Shown here one piece after another: positions 1 through 5,854 of a DNA stretch of 7,603 bases. The DNA lies in assembly GCA_030632525.1 (NCBI GenBank), contig DAOVUP010000058.1:1-7603 (forward strand), given 5' to 3'. Under the pieces are notes generated by a model. The model had not been told where the DNA came from, did not search any database, and worked only from the letters and a program-made list of their open reading frames with translations. A program made the position numbers and the translations under genes. Position 1 is the first letter of the stretch. The number at the start of each line of letters is the position of its first letter. This DNA is from Desulfobacteraceae bacterium. GTDB lineage: Bacteria; Desulfobacterota; DSM-4660; Desulfatiglandales; Desulfatiglandaceae.

Positions 1-990
1 CACGATATTATTTTCCGGCTGCTGTTTGGTCATGCCTGAGCCGCCACCACCGAATATGCCGCGGAGGAAAAGCGCTTTCTTATTCTGAACATCATATCGT
101 TCTCTCAATAATTTTGCCCATAACTTCCTTGCCGCCCGAAATTTTGTCACTGTCTCCCAGATGTTACCATAGATATTCAGATTAAAAGAAAACCTGCCAA
201 CAAAGTCTTCTGCCTTGTATCCACGGGCGACCACGTTATCGATATAAGCAAAGGCGATCAATAAGGCATAGGAAATTTCTTGTGCCGGCGTACAACCGGA
301 TTCTCTGATATGGTACCCCGCAACAGAAACCGGATTACACCTCGGTAGTTCCTTCATTGAATACTCTATAGTGTCACCGATAAGCCGCACTGCTGGTTCC
401 ACAGGATAAATCCACGCTCCCCTGCCAACCATCTCCTTGAGGATATCGTTCTGAGGAGTGGCTGAGATCTCTTCTTTCTTATACCCAAATTTTTCCGCCA
501 TCGCCTGATACATGGCAAGCATGATCGAGGCCACTGCGTTAATTGTCAGGCCGCTCCCGATACGGTTCAGTTGGATATCCTTGAACGCGATCTCAAAATC
601 CTTCAAGGAATCAATGGCCATACCTACGCGCCCCACTTCACCCTCTGCCATAGGATCGTCGGAATCATAGCCCATCTGCGTGGGGAGATCGAAGGCAACA
701 TTAAGCCCCGTTTGCCCATGGGAGATCATTAGTTTGAATCGTTCGTTTGTCTCCTCTGGCGTACCAAACCCTGTATACTGACGGGTTGTCCAGTTTCTAC
801 TCCTAAAACCCATGGGGTGAATACCCCGGGTAAAAGGAAAATCGCCCGGATCGGCAAGGTCCTTCTCGTAACTAAAACCGATCTGTTCAAGGTCATCGGG
901 TGTATAAACCGGCTTGATCTTTATGCCCGACTGAAGCGTGACCTCTTTGATAGCATCTTTTTCATCTTTGATATAAGTGGCTACTCCCAT
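1..990 (-). CDS. Acyl-CoA mutase large (catalytic) subunit, methylmalonyl-CoA mutase family, C-terminus cut by window edge
   Basis: This is the TIM-barrel subunit of an adenosylcobalamin-dependent carbon-skeleton mutase. It binds the acyl-CoA and works with a separate B12-binding subunit. The 330 visible residues are the N-terminal part of a subunit that is usually about 550 residues long; the reading frame is open to the left edge. The ATG at 990 follows GAGGG and an in-frame TAA lies seven codons upstream, so the start is firm. Family marks are RQYTGF (residues 70-75), AFDLPTQMGYDSD (99-111), QNDILKE (180-186) and GYHIRESG (225-232). Tyr72 and Arg202 align with the MutB Tyr89/Arg207 pair that holds the substrate carboxylate; Gln180 and His227 align with MutB Gln197 and His244. 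Residues 311-320, where MCM has a THSQTSGWSLT-type loop, are glycine-rich (GIFGGGGSGM). A mutase for a bulkier dicarboxylic acyl-CoA is therefore likelier than plain methylmalonyl-CoA mutase. The small-subunit gene lies 101 nt upstream. Confidence 0.93.
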   Translation of the reverse strand, partial: MGVATYIKDEKDAIKEVTLQSGIKIKPVYTPDDLEQIGFSYEKDLADPGDFPFTRGIHPMGFRSRNWTTRQYTGFGTPEETNERFKLMISHGQTGLNVAFDLPTQMGYDSDDPMAEGEVGRVGMAIDSLKDFEIAFKDIQLNRIGSGLTINAVASIMLAMYQAMAEKFGYKKEEISATPQNDILKEMVGRGAWIYPVEPAVRLIGDTIEYSMKELPRCNPVSVAGYHIRESGCTPAQEISYALLIAFAYIDNVVARGYKAEDFVGRFSFNLNIYGNIWETVTKFRAARKLWAKLLRERYDVQNKKALFLRGIFGGGGSGMTKQQPENNIV

Positions 991-1091
991 GATTCCCTCA
1001 TTTTCTTTTTATGTGATTTAACTGTGGTTCCATTAAAGGGACAATCAGCTGCGTGCCCAAAAGGTTCAGTATATGCGTGGATGGTCACAGA

Positions 1092-1490
1092 CTATTTCGC
1101 TGCATTTTCCCCGATAAACTTTACGATCTCATCAAAGTGAACTCCCCCTGGGAAGATTCCATTCACTCCAATCTCCTTAAGGGTCGGTATGTCTTTGTTA
1201 GGAATAACACCACCCACAACAATCAGTTTATCACCAATATCCTGTTCTTTCACCATCTCCATAAGTTTCTTACAAATGGGAATGTGGGCCCCGGACATGA
1301 TGGAAAGACCAATAACGTCAGCATCTTCCTGGATGGCCTGGTTAACAATGCTGGGCACAGTCTGGTGAAGTCCCGTATAAATAACTTCCATCCCGGCTTC
1401 CCGCATGGCGTGGGCGACTACTTTGGCCCCCCTGTCATGGCCATCCAGCCCTGGTTTGGCCAAAAGGACCCTTATCTTTCTCTCTGCCAT
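1092..1490 (-). CDS. Acyl-CoA mutase small subunit, cobalamin-binding (B12) domain
   Basis: This is a stand-alone B12-binding subunit (132 residues) of a methylmalonyl-CoA-mutase-type enzyme. It carries the DxHxxG cobalamin signature as DGHDRG (residues 16-21), in which His18 should be the lower axial cobalt ligand. GLSIMSG (61-67) and GGVIP (93-97) are the other two parts of the Rossmann-like fold that hold the nucleotide tail. The length matches the separate C-terminal subunits of archaeal and anaerobic bacterial mutases, which in other bacteria are fused to the catalytic domain. The start ATG has AGGAG about 11 nt upstream. The gene lies just ahead of the large subunit in the same orientation, so the two probably form one transcription unit. 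It is preceded by the 433-nt repeat-rich gap, so this pair may be transcribed separately from the molybdenum hydroxylase genes; no convincing promoter was found. The substrate is set by the large subunit and cannot be read from this gene. Confidence 0.95.
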   Translation of the reverse strand: MAERKIRVLLAKPGLDGHDRGAKVVAHAMREAGMEVIYTGLHQTVPSIVNQAIQEDADVIGLSIMSGAHIPICKKLMEMVKEQDIGDKLIVVGGVIPNKDIPTLKEIGVNGIFPGGVHFDEIVKFIGENAAK

Positions 1491-1672
1491 ATTTATTAGG
1501 TCTCCTGATTAAATAATGCCTTGGATGTTTTGCAACTCATTGATAATAAATAACTTTTTTCGAGTAATGATTTCTTGCCTTGCACATGTAATAATAGAGG
1601 ACGTAAGGCGCAATGCAAAATTGTTTTTTCTGAATCCATCGTACCAGAGTTCTATAGCCCCGGCAATATCGA

Positions 1673-1697
1673 AAGTCGTTAACTAAAAATACGACTT
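1673..1697. repeat. Perfect 7-bp inverted repeat (AAGTCGT-N11-ACGACTT)
   Basis: The arms at 1673-1679 and 1691-1697 are exact reverse complements around an 11-nt AT-rich spacer. It lies about 190 nt upstream of the mutase small-subunit start. It could be a regulator-binding site or a small hairpin; no T-tract follows, so it is not an obvious terminator. Confidence 0.5.
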
Positions 1698-1753
1698 CCA
1701 ATAGGTTCCTAAGCCGCGATAGGTTAATGACAGGAGCTTTTTCCCCCAAATCT

Positions 1754-1784
1754 AATTTTGACGGCATCGTAAAAAGTCAAAATT
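1754..1784. repeat. Perfect 9-bp hairpin (AATTTTGAC/GTCAAAATT)
   Basis: AATTTTGAC at 1754-1762 and GTCAAAATT at 1776-1784 pair perfectly around a 13-nt loop. The loop contains the run CATCGTAAAAA, and the right side of this hairpin is related in inverted orientation to the sequence at 1874-1893. It may be one end of a short intergenic repeat, or a weak terminator. Confidence 0.5.
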
Positions 1785-1800
1785 TACAGCATTATTCAAG

Positions 1801-1829
1801 TTGACGCAGTCATAACTTGCTTAGATAAT
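1801..1829 (+). promoter_or_regulatory. Possible sigma70-type promoter pointing right (antisense)
   Basis: TTGACG at 1801-1806 and GATAAT at 1824-1829 are separated by exactly 17 bp; each matches five of six consensus positions. It points toward the 3' end of the Mo-subunit gene, which lies on the opposite strand, and there is no plus-strand gene downstream. It could drive antisense RNA, belong to the repeat element, or be a chance match in AT-rich DNA. Confidence 0.35.
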
Positions 1830-1834
1830 TCGAA

Positions 1835-1862
1835 ATTCCTAAATACCTAAATTCCTAAATCC
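1835..1862. repeat. Tandem 8-bp repeat (ATWCCTAA x 3.5)
   Basis: The units ATTCCTAA, ATACCTAA and ATTCCTAA are followed by a partial ATCC, directly beside the hairpin at 1861-1886. It is a short intergenic tandem repeat with no evident function. Confidence 0.65.
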
Positions 1863-1886
1863 ATGTGAAAAGAACTTTTTACATGG
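1861..1886. repeat. Hairpin downstream of the Mo-subunit gene
   Basis: CCATGTGAAAAG (1861-1872) can pair with CTTTTTACATGG (1875-1886) with a single non-Watson-Crick position. It begins about 40 nt past the stop of the Mo-subunit gene. On the minus-strand transcript no clean U-tract follows, so it may stabilise the 3' end or be part of the surrounding repeat rather than be an intrinsic terminator. Confidence 0.45.
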
Positions 1887-1923
1887 GCATCAATTTTCTA
1901 ATTGCTGAAAAAAACAATCAATT

Positions 1924-4236
1924 TCAACTGGCTGGTCGTTCATGTAGAGCAGCCAGAACCTTCTCCGGGGTGACTGGCAGTTCATTAAAGCGCACCCCTA
2001 TGGCATCGTAAATAGCGTTCAGGATGGCGGGGATAACCGGCTGTATGGGCCCCTCACCGCACTCCTTTGCTCCGTAAGGGGATTCCGGATCGTAGCTTTC
2101 TACTATTTCCGTATCTATTTCCGGCATATCCGCTATGGTGGGAATTCGATATTCATGAAGGTTGGGGTTAATGACCCTGTCCCCTTCAGCCACCATCTCT
2201 TCAAAAAGGGCCTGGCCCATGCCCATCACAATTGACCCTTCTACTTGACCCTCTACACTTATGGGATTGATAGCCTGACCACAATCTCCCGACTCGGTCA
2301 CTTTCATGACTCGAACCTCTCCTGTCTCTATGTCTACCTCTACCTCAGCCACCTGGGCAGTGAACCCATAGGTTGGGGCATGCCCGATGTTCCCCCCCTG
2401 GACCTTGCCTGAGGCTGAACGCCGAGGTGGGGTATAATGGCCGGTGGCAGTTAACGGTCCCGATGCCGAGATGTACTTCCCCACCGCTTCCCAGAAATCC
2501 ATGGATTTTTTTTGTTCAAATTGGGAGAGGATCTTTCCATTTTGCGAAGTGAGTTGTTCACCCTGAACCCCTAAGGAGACTGCCGCAACCCCAAAAAGTT
2601 TTTTATTAATCTCGAGGGCCGCCTCTTCCACGGCATGTCCGCAGGCCACGGTAACACGGCTCGAAAAAGTTCCTAAATCAAAAGGGGTTATCCCGGTATC
2701 TCCTGAGTAGACCTGGACATCGGAATAAGGGACCCCAAGTGTCTCTGCAGCAATCATCCCCATTACCATGTCTGATCCCTGTCCAATATCCGCAGCCCCG
2801 CAATAAACGCTTACGCCGGATTCAGTGTCTACCCGGATCAGGGCTGAAGAATGGGGTTTGTATGCGAGATATAGGGTGTAAGATGTCCCTGAACTATAAT
2901 GTGCACCAGCCAGGCCAATCCCTTTCCCAAAGGGGAGCTTTCCTCTTTTCTCCAGATAACCGGAACGCTTTACCACATTATCCAGGCATTTCTTATACTC
3001 GGAATGACGTACATAGTTGTTGAGCGCTGTGGTGTGACCTGACTCCACAGCATTCTTCCGTTTTAGCTCATAGGGAGACATATCCAATTTTAAAGCAATT
3101 TCATCCAGCATGGTCTCTAACGCAAATCGAGGCTGTACCCCTCCCAATCCACGCATGGCACCGCAAGTCGGTTTATTGGTATAGACCCGCATCCCATGGA
3201 AACGAACATTCGGGACTTTATATGGCAGATGGAGCATGGCTGCACAATAGAACATGACCACCACCCCCCATCCCAGATAGGCACCGCCATCCATCAGGGT
3301 GTCAAAATCAATGGCCTGAAGTATTCCATTTTCATCCACACCCACCTTTATGTGCATACGCATGGGATGACGTCCTTTGTTGGTGAAAAACACCTCTTCT
3401 CTTTCAAAGGTAATTTTTACCGGCCTCCCGGTCCTGCGAGCCAGAAAGGCAGCGCAGAGCTCATTAGAAGCGACTTCTCCCTTTCCTCCAAATCCTCCGC
3501 CGATTGTTGGGAGGATAACGCGAATCCTTTGCATTGGAATTCCCAGAACCAGAGAAAGGGTCCTGTGCAGATAATGGGGAATCTGGGAAGATGACCAGAG
3601 GGTCAACCTCTCCCCCTCGTCGAACCTGGCCAAGGCTGAATGCGGTTCCATAAAGGCGTGATTTACGCATTGTGTATAAAAATTTTTCTCAAGCACATAA
3701 GCCGAACGGGACAGAGCCTGATCCACATCACCAAAGGACTGCTTCCCTTCATATATGATATTGTTTCCTTTTTTATCTTCATGAATTGGAACCGCTCCAT
3801 CCTCAAGGGCCTCCTCTGGGGTTAGATAGGCAGGGAGAGGTTCATATTCCACATTTATAAGCTCCAAGGCCTCTGATGCAGTATCTTCATCAACTGCCGC
3901 AACAGCCGCCACCCCTTCGCCCACAAAACGCACTTTATCAATGGAAAGGGCCGATTCTGTAGGTGTTTGAGGCATTATGCCATACAAATTAGGGGCTTCT
4001 GACCCAACGAGAACTGCCTTTACACCAGGAAGGGCTTTGGCCTTCTTCGTATCGATAGAGAGAATCCGTGCATGGGCATGGGGGCTGCGTTTGATTTTGC
4101 CGACCAGCATACGTGGCAGCTTCAGATCATCCGTATATTGGGCTGCTCCGGTGGCCTTTTCCCAGGCATCCTTGCGAGGAAGGCCTTTGCCGATAACGGA
4201 AAAATCAAATCCGGACACGTTCGGGGCCTCCTTCAT
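1924..4236 (-). CDS. Molybdenum hydroxylase, Mo-binding catalytic subunit (xanthine dehydrogenase / 4-hydroxybenzoyl-CoA reductase family)
   Basis: This is the large subunit of a three-subunit molybdenum hydroxylase; family members hydroxylate N-heterocycles or aldehydes with water, or run the reductive HcrA-type reaction. The 770 residues match the usual 750-800. The N-terminal a/b hammerhead domain spans roughly 20-150. Molybdopterin-binding motifs are GGGFGGKGE (246-254), CGAMRGLGGVQ (358-368) and GAADIGQGSDM (480-490). GAKECGEGP (722-730) supplies the presumed catalytic base Glu728. The stretch TPFDLGTFSSRVT (517-529) and the GAKE-type C-terminal loop look closest to HcrA. The carbon-monoxide dehydrogenase active-site loop (AYRCSFR) is absent, which rules out CoxL. 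No signal peptide is seen, so it is cytoplasmic. It overlaps the Fe-S gene by 32 nt, implying translational coupling. A GTG at 4218 preceded by AAGGAGG is a good alternative start. The substrate is unknown; an N-heterocyclic acid such as indoleacetate is one hypothesis. Confidence 0.93.
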   Translation of the reverse strand: MKEAPNVSGFDFSVIGKGLPRKDAWEKATGAAQYTDDLKLPRMLVGKIKRSPHAHARILSIDTKKAKALPGVKAVLVGSEAPNLYGIMPQTPTESALSIDKVRFVGEGVAAVAAVDEDTASEALELINVEYEPLPAYLTPEEALEDGAVPIHEDKKGNNIIYEGKQSFGDVDQALSRSAYVLEKNFYTQCVNHAFMEPHSALARFDEGERLTLWSSSQIPHYLHRTLSLVLGIPMQRIRVILPTIGGGFGGKGEVASNELCAAFLARRTGRPVKITFEREEVFFTNKGRHPMRMHIKVGVDENGILQAIDFDTLMDGGAYLGWGVVVMFYCAAMLHLPYKVPNVRFHGMRVYTNKPTCGAMRGLGGVQPRFALETMLDEIALKLDMSPYELKRKNAVESGHTTALNNYVRHSEYKKCLDNVVKRSGYLEKRGKLPFGKGIGLAGAHYSSGTSYTLYLAYKPHSSALIRVDTESGVSVYCGAADIGQGSDMVMGMIAAETLGVPYSDVQVYSGDTGITPFDLGTFSSRVTVACGHAVEEAALEINKKLFGVAAVSLGVQGEQLTSQNGKILSQFEQKKSMDFWEAVGKYISASGPLTATGHYTPPRRSASGKVQGGNIGHAPTYGFTAQVAEVEVDIETGEVRVMKVTESGDCGQAINPISVEGQVEGSIVMGMGQALFEEMVAEGDRVINPNLHEYRIPTIADMPEIDTEIVESYDPESPYGAKECGEGPIQPVIPAILNAIYDAIGVRFNELPVTPEKVLAALHERPAS

Positions 4237-4699
4237 GTGCTCCCTGGCCAGCTTCGATTATGGCCTCTATTATTTTTTTATAACCGGTACAACGACAAAG
4301 ATTGCCGGCCATTTCATATCTGATGTCTTCGGGATCAGGATCAGGTGTTTTCCTTAGCAGGGCCTTGGCAGAAAGAATCATTCCAGGTGTACAATAACCA
4401 CACTGGATCGCCCCTTTCTTCACAAAGGTTTGCTGAAGGGGATGCAGTGTCCCATCTTTAGCCAAACCTTCAATGGTCTCAATATGCTTTCCCTGGCAGG
4501 AGATGGCCAAGGTGAGGCATGAGAGTATGGGCTTGCCTTCCATCAGGACTGTACAGGCGCCACAGTCTCCTGCCCCGCACCCTTTCTTGGTTCCGGTCAA
4601 TCCAATCTTGTCCCTGATCACATCCACTAAGAGTTCGTTAGGCCTGACAATAACTTCAGAGGGTTCTCCGTTGATAATCAATTCAATCACTTGCTTCAT
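4205..4699 (-). CDS. Molybdenum hydroxylase, [2Fe-2S] subunit
   Basis: This is the small electron-transfer subunit (164 residues) of the molybdenum hydroxylase and carries two [2Fe-2S] clusters. The N-terminal plant-ferredoxin-like domain has Cys41, Cys46, Cys49 and Cys61 in GCGAGDCGACT and ILSC. The C-terminal helical domain has Cys100, Cys103, Cys135 and Cys137 in QCGYC and LCRC and binds the cluster nearest the molybdopterin. All eight ligands are present, so it should be functional. The ATG at 4699 is preferred: GGAGA lies about 10 nt upstream, and the N-terminus (MKQVIELIINGE) then matches family proteins. An in-frame TTG at 4717 sits on top of that RBS. The gene lies 86 nt after the FAD gene and overlaps the Mo gene, giving the FAD-FeS-Mo order also seen in cox-type operons. 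Confidence 0.95.
   Translation of the reverse strand: MKQVIELIINGEPSEVIVRPNELLVDVIRDKIGLTGTKKGCGAGDCGACTVLMEGKPILSCLTLAISCQGKHIETIEGLAKDGTLHPLQQTFVKKGAIQCGYCTPGMILSAKALLRKTPDPDPEDIRYEMAGNLCRCTGYKKIIEAIIEAGQGAHEGGPERVRI
4216..4233 (-). promoter_or_regulatory. Strong RBS that may set a GTG start for the Mo subunit
   Basis: AAGGAGG at 4233-4227 lies 8 nt before an in-frame GTG (4218-4216), the best-spaced ribosome binding site in the cluster. The upstream ATG at 4236 has only a cramped GGGAG three bases away. Using GTG would remove six residues and begin the protein just before the SVIGKGLPRKDA segment where family members typically start. It would shorten the overlap with the Fe-S gene to 14 nt. 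Confidence 0.55.
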
Positions 4700-4785
4700 A
4701 TAAATTTGGTCTCCCAAACTGGAAAAACAGCGAAACGCAACAAATCATACATCCTATTCCCTGGTTTTAGTCTTTAGCGGTCTGG

Positions 4786-5664
4786 TCATGAATTCTGAAG
4801 GGATTTAGAGGCCATACTAAGGGCACGGGCTACCATAACCCTTACAATATCACGGCGATATTCCGCGGACCCTCTTATATCATCAATAGGAGATGATTCA
4901 CTGGAGGCCACCTTTCCAGCTTGCTGAAAGTTATCTTCCGAAAGTGGCTTGCCTGTAAGGACTGCTTCTGCCTCATAGGCCCGAAAAGGTTTAGGCGCGA
5001 CTGATCCTAAGGCAATGCGGGCCTTTTGACATCGTCCTTCAGTATCCATCAGGAACCACACGCCTACATTGACAATATCTATCTCCATTGCCCCTCGTAG
5101 CATCCTGCAGAGATATGCACTGCCTGAAACATTGGACTGCTCAGGGACAAAGACAGATTTCAGATATTCCCCTGGTCCCAGGTCAACCTTACGATAGTCC
5201 AAGAAAAAGGATTCAACCGGAAGATTTCGTTCTGAACCATTGCCTGCCACAGTCAACTCGCTGCCCAAGGCAATGAGTGCCGGAAGGGTTTCGGCCGAGG
5301 GAGAGGCGTTGCAAATATTCCCTCCCAACGTTGCCATGGCTCTTACCTGGGGAGACCCTAAAAGTCTCACTGCCTGGTACAACGCGAGGACCTTCTCACG
5401 GATCAAGGGGGATTCTTCAATAGCCGCGATCTTGGTGCCCGCCAGGATTTCAGTGCCTTTTCCCTCCTTGTGGGAAATTCCTTGAAGGGATTCCAAATTC
5501 CCGATATCAATTAAAACAGCGGGACTCTGAAACCCACCCTTAATCTGTACCAGGAGGTCAGTTCCTCCAGCCAAAATTTTGGCCTGACCCCCACATTCGC
5601 TAAGCAGTCTTTCCAATTCGGCCGATGTATCAGGACAATAATACTCGAATGCGGGTAATCCCAT
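4786..5664 (-). CDS. Molybdenum hydroxylase, FAD-binding subunit (CoxM/XdhB type)
   Basis: This is the flavoprotein subunit (292 residues) that takes electrons from the [2Fe-2S] clusters and passes them to an acceptor such as NAD or a ferredoxin-like partner. AGGTD (32-36), within KILAGGTDLLVQIKGG, and TLGGNICNASPSAET (112-126) are the two FAD-binding motifs of the family. A C-terminal CO-dehydrogenase-flavoprotein-like domain follows from about 180. Although the Mo subunit resembles HcrA, this subunit has only five scattered cysteines and lacks the roughly 40-residue four-cysteine insert that carries an extra [4Fe-4S] cluster in HcrB. That argues against a true 4-hydroxybenzoyl-CoA reductase and for ordinary hydroxylase electron flow. 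The start ATG overlaps the stop of a 33-codon etfB-like fragment (TAATG), with AAGGAGG about 12 nt upstream. Confidence 0.94.
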   Translation of the reverse strand: MGLPAFEYYCPDTSAELERLLSECGGQAKILAGGTDLLVQIKGGFQSPAVLIDIGNLESLQGISHKEGKGTEILAGTKIAAIEESPLIREKVLALYQAVRLLGSPQVRAMATLGGNICNASPSAETLPALIALGSELTVAGNGSERNLPVESFFLDYRKVDLGPGEYLKSVFVPEQSNVSGSAYLCRMLRGAMEIDIVNVGVWFLMDTEGRCQKARIALGSVAPKPFRAYEAEAVLTGKPLSEDNFQQAGKVASSESSPIDDIRGSAEYRRDIVRVMVARALSMASKSLQNS

Positions 5665-5765
5665 TACGGCCTGATCCCTCCTTGCCCTCTATGGCTTCCC
5701 GTCTTGGGATCCAGTTTGACCTCTGTGGTATCTGGGACTTTTTTTGTCAACACAACTATGTCCAT
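5664..5765 (-). pseudogene. etfB: Truncated etfB remnant (N-terminal 33 codons) upstream of the FAD-subunit gene
   Basis: The 33-codon frame begins MDIVVLTKKVPDTTEVKL and continues DPKTG, matching the conserved N-terminus of electron-transfer flavoprotein beta subunits (MKIVVxVKQVPDTxEVxxDPxTG). After about residue 23 the similarity ends and the frame stops at TAA; full EtfB is about 250-260 residues. The break falls just before the RBS of the FAD-subunit gene. That fits a deletion joining the 5' end of an etfB gene to the 5' region of the hydroxylase operon. The stop shares a base with the next start (TAATG), so if translated it could act as a leader coupling translation of the FAD subunit. 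Its own RBS is poor; a weak TTTCCA-17-GATAAT promoter-like pair lies just upstream (5806-5778). The match is by eye and covers little more than 20 residues. Confidence 0.7.
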
Positions 5766-5854
5766 GGCGTTTACTTCATTATCTTAAGCGCAGATTTGCA
5801 TGGAAAAAGAAGGTAAGGCTATTATTAAATTTTTATCTCCTCCCATCTTTTTTC

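Larger units (their letters stand above)
1758..1893. repeat. Possible small inverted-repeat element (MITE/REP-like), about 136 bp
   Basis: The left end at 1758-1777, read on the minus strand, and the right end at 1874-1893, read on the plus strand, share ACTTTTTAC followed by a partly matching run ending TCAA. The exact core is 9 bp and about 6 of the next 11 positions agree. Each end overlaps its own hairpin. The inside has no coding capacity. This layout resembles short non-autonomous intergenic repeats, but copy number in the genome cannot be judged from one window. Confidence 0.35.
1491..1923. other. Non-coding, repeat-rich gap between Mo-hydroxylase and mutase genes
   Basis: This is the longest stretch without a supported gene. 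It is AT-rich and holds an inverted repeat at 1673-1697, a hairpin at 1754-1784, a possible rightward promoter at 1801-1829, an 8-bp tandem repeat at 1835-1862 and a hairpin at 1861-1886. A 76-codon minus-strand reading frame (1767-1537) has no ribosome binding site and resembles nothing recognised, so it is not called. The gap probably separates two transcription units. A leftward promoter for the mutase pair should lie here, but the candidates are weak: TTGCAA-16-TTTAAT ends only a few bases before the RBS. Confidence 0.6.

Noticed and set aside
817..1499. Plus-strand ORFs over the mutase genes
   Set aside because: The opposite strand encodes conserved mutase subunits with B12 and substrate motifs; the plus-strand frames resemble nothing.
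1537..1767. 76-codon minus-strand ORF in the intergenic gap
   Set aside because: It has no ribosome binding site, begins inside a hairpin, has unusual composition rich in Tyr, Arg and Lys, and matches no recognised family. It is more likely non-coding.
1835..1862. CRISPR array
   Set aside because: The units are only 8 bp with no spacers; it is a simple tandem repeat.
4205..4717. TTG start at 4717 for the [2Fe-2S] subunit
   Set aside because: The TTG lies on the RBS (GGGAGA) of the ATG at 4699, and the six extra residues are not typical of the family.
1924..5664. Aerobic carbon-monoxide dehydrogenase (coxMSL), suggested by the gene order
   Set aside because: The Mo subunit lacks the AYRCSFR loop with the Cu-binding cysteine; it has CGAMRGLGG instead.
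1924..5664. True 4-hydroxybenzoyl-CoA reductase (hcrABC)
   Set aside because: The FAD subunit has no four-cysteine [4Fe-4S] insert, although the Mo subunit is HcrA-like.
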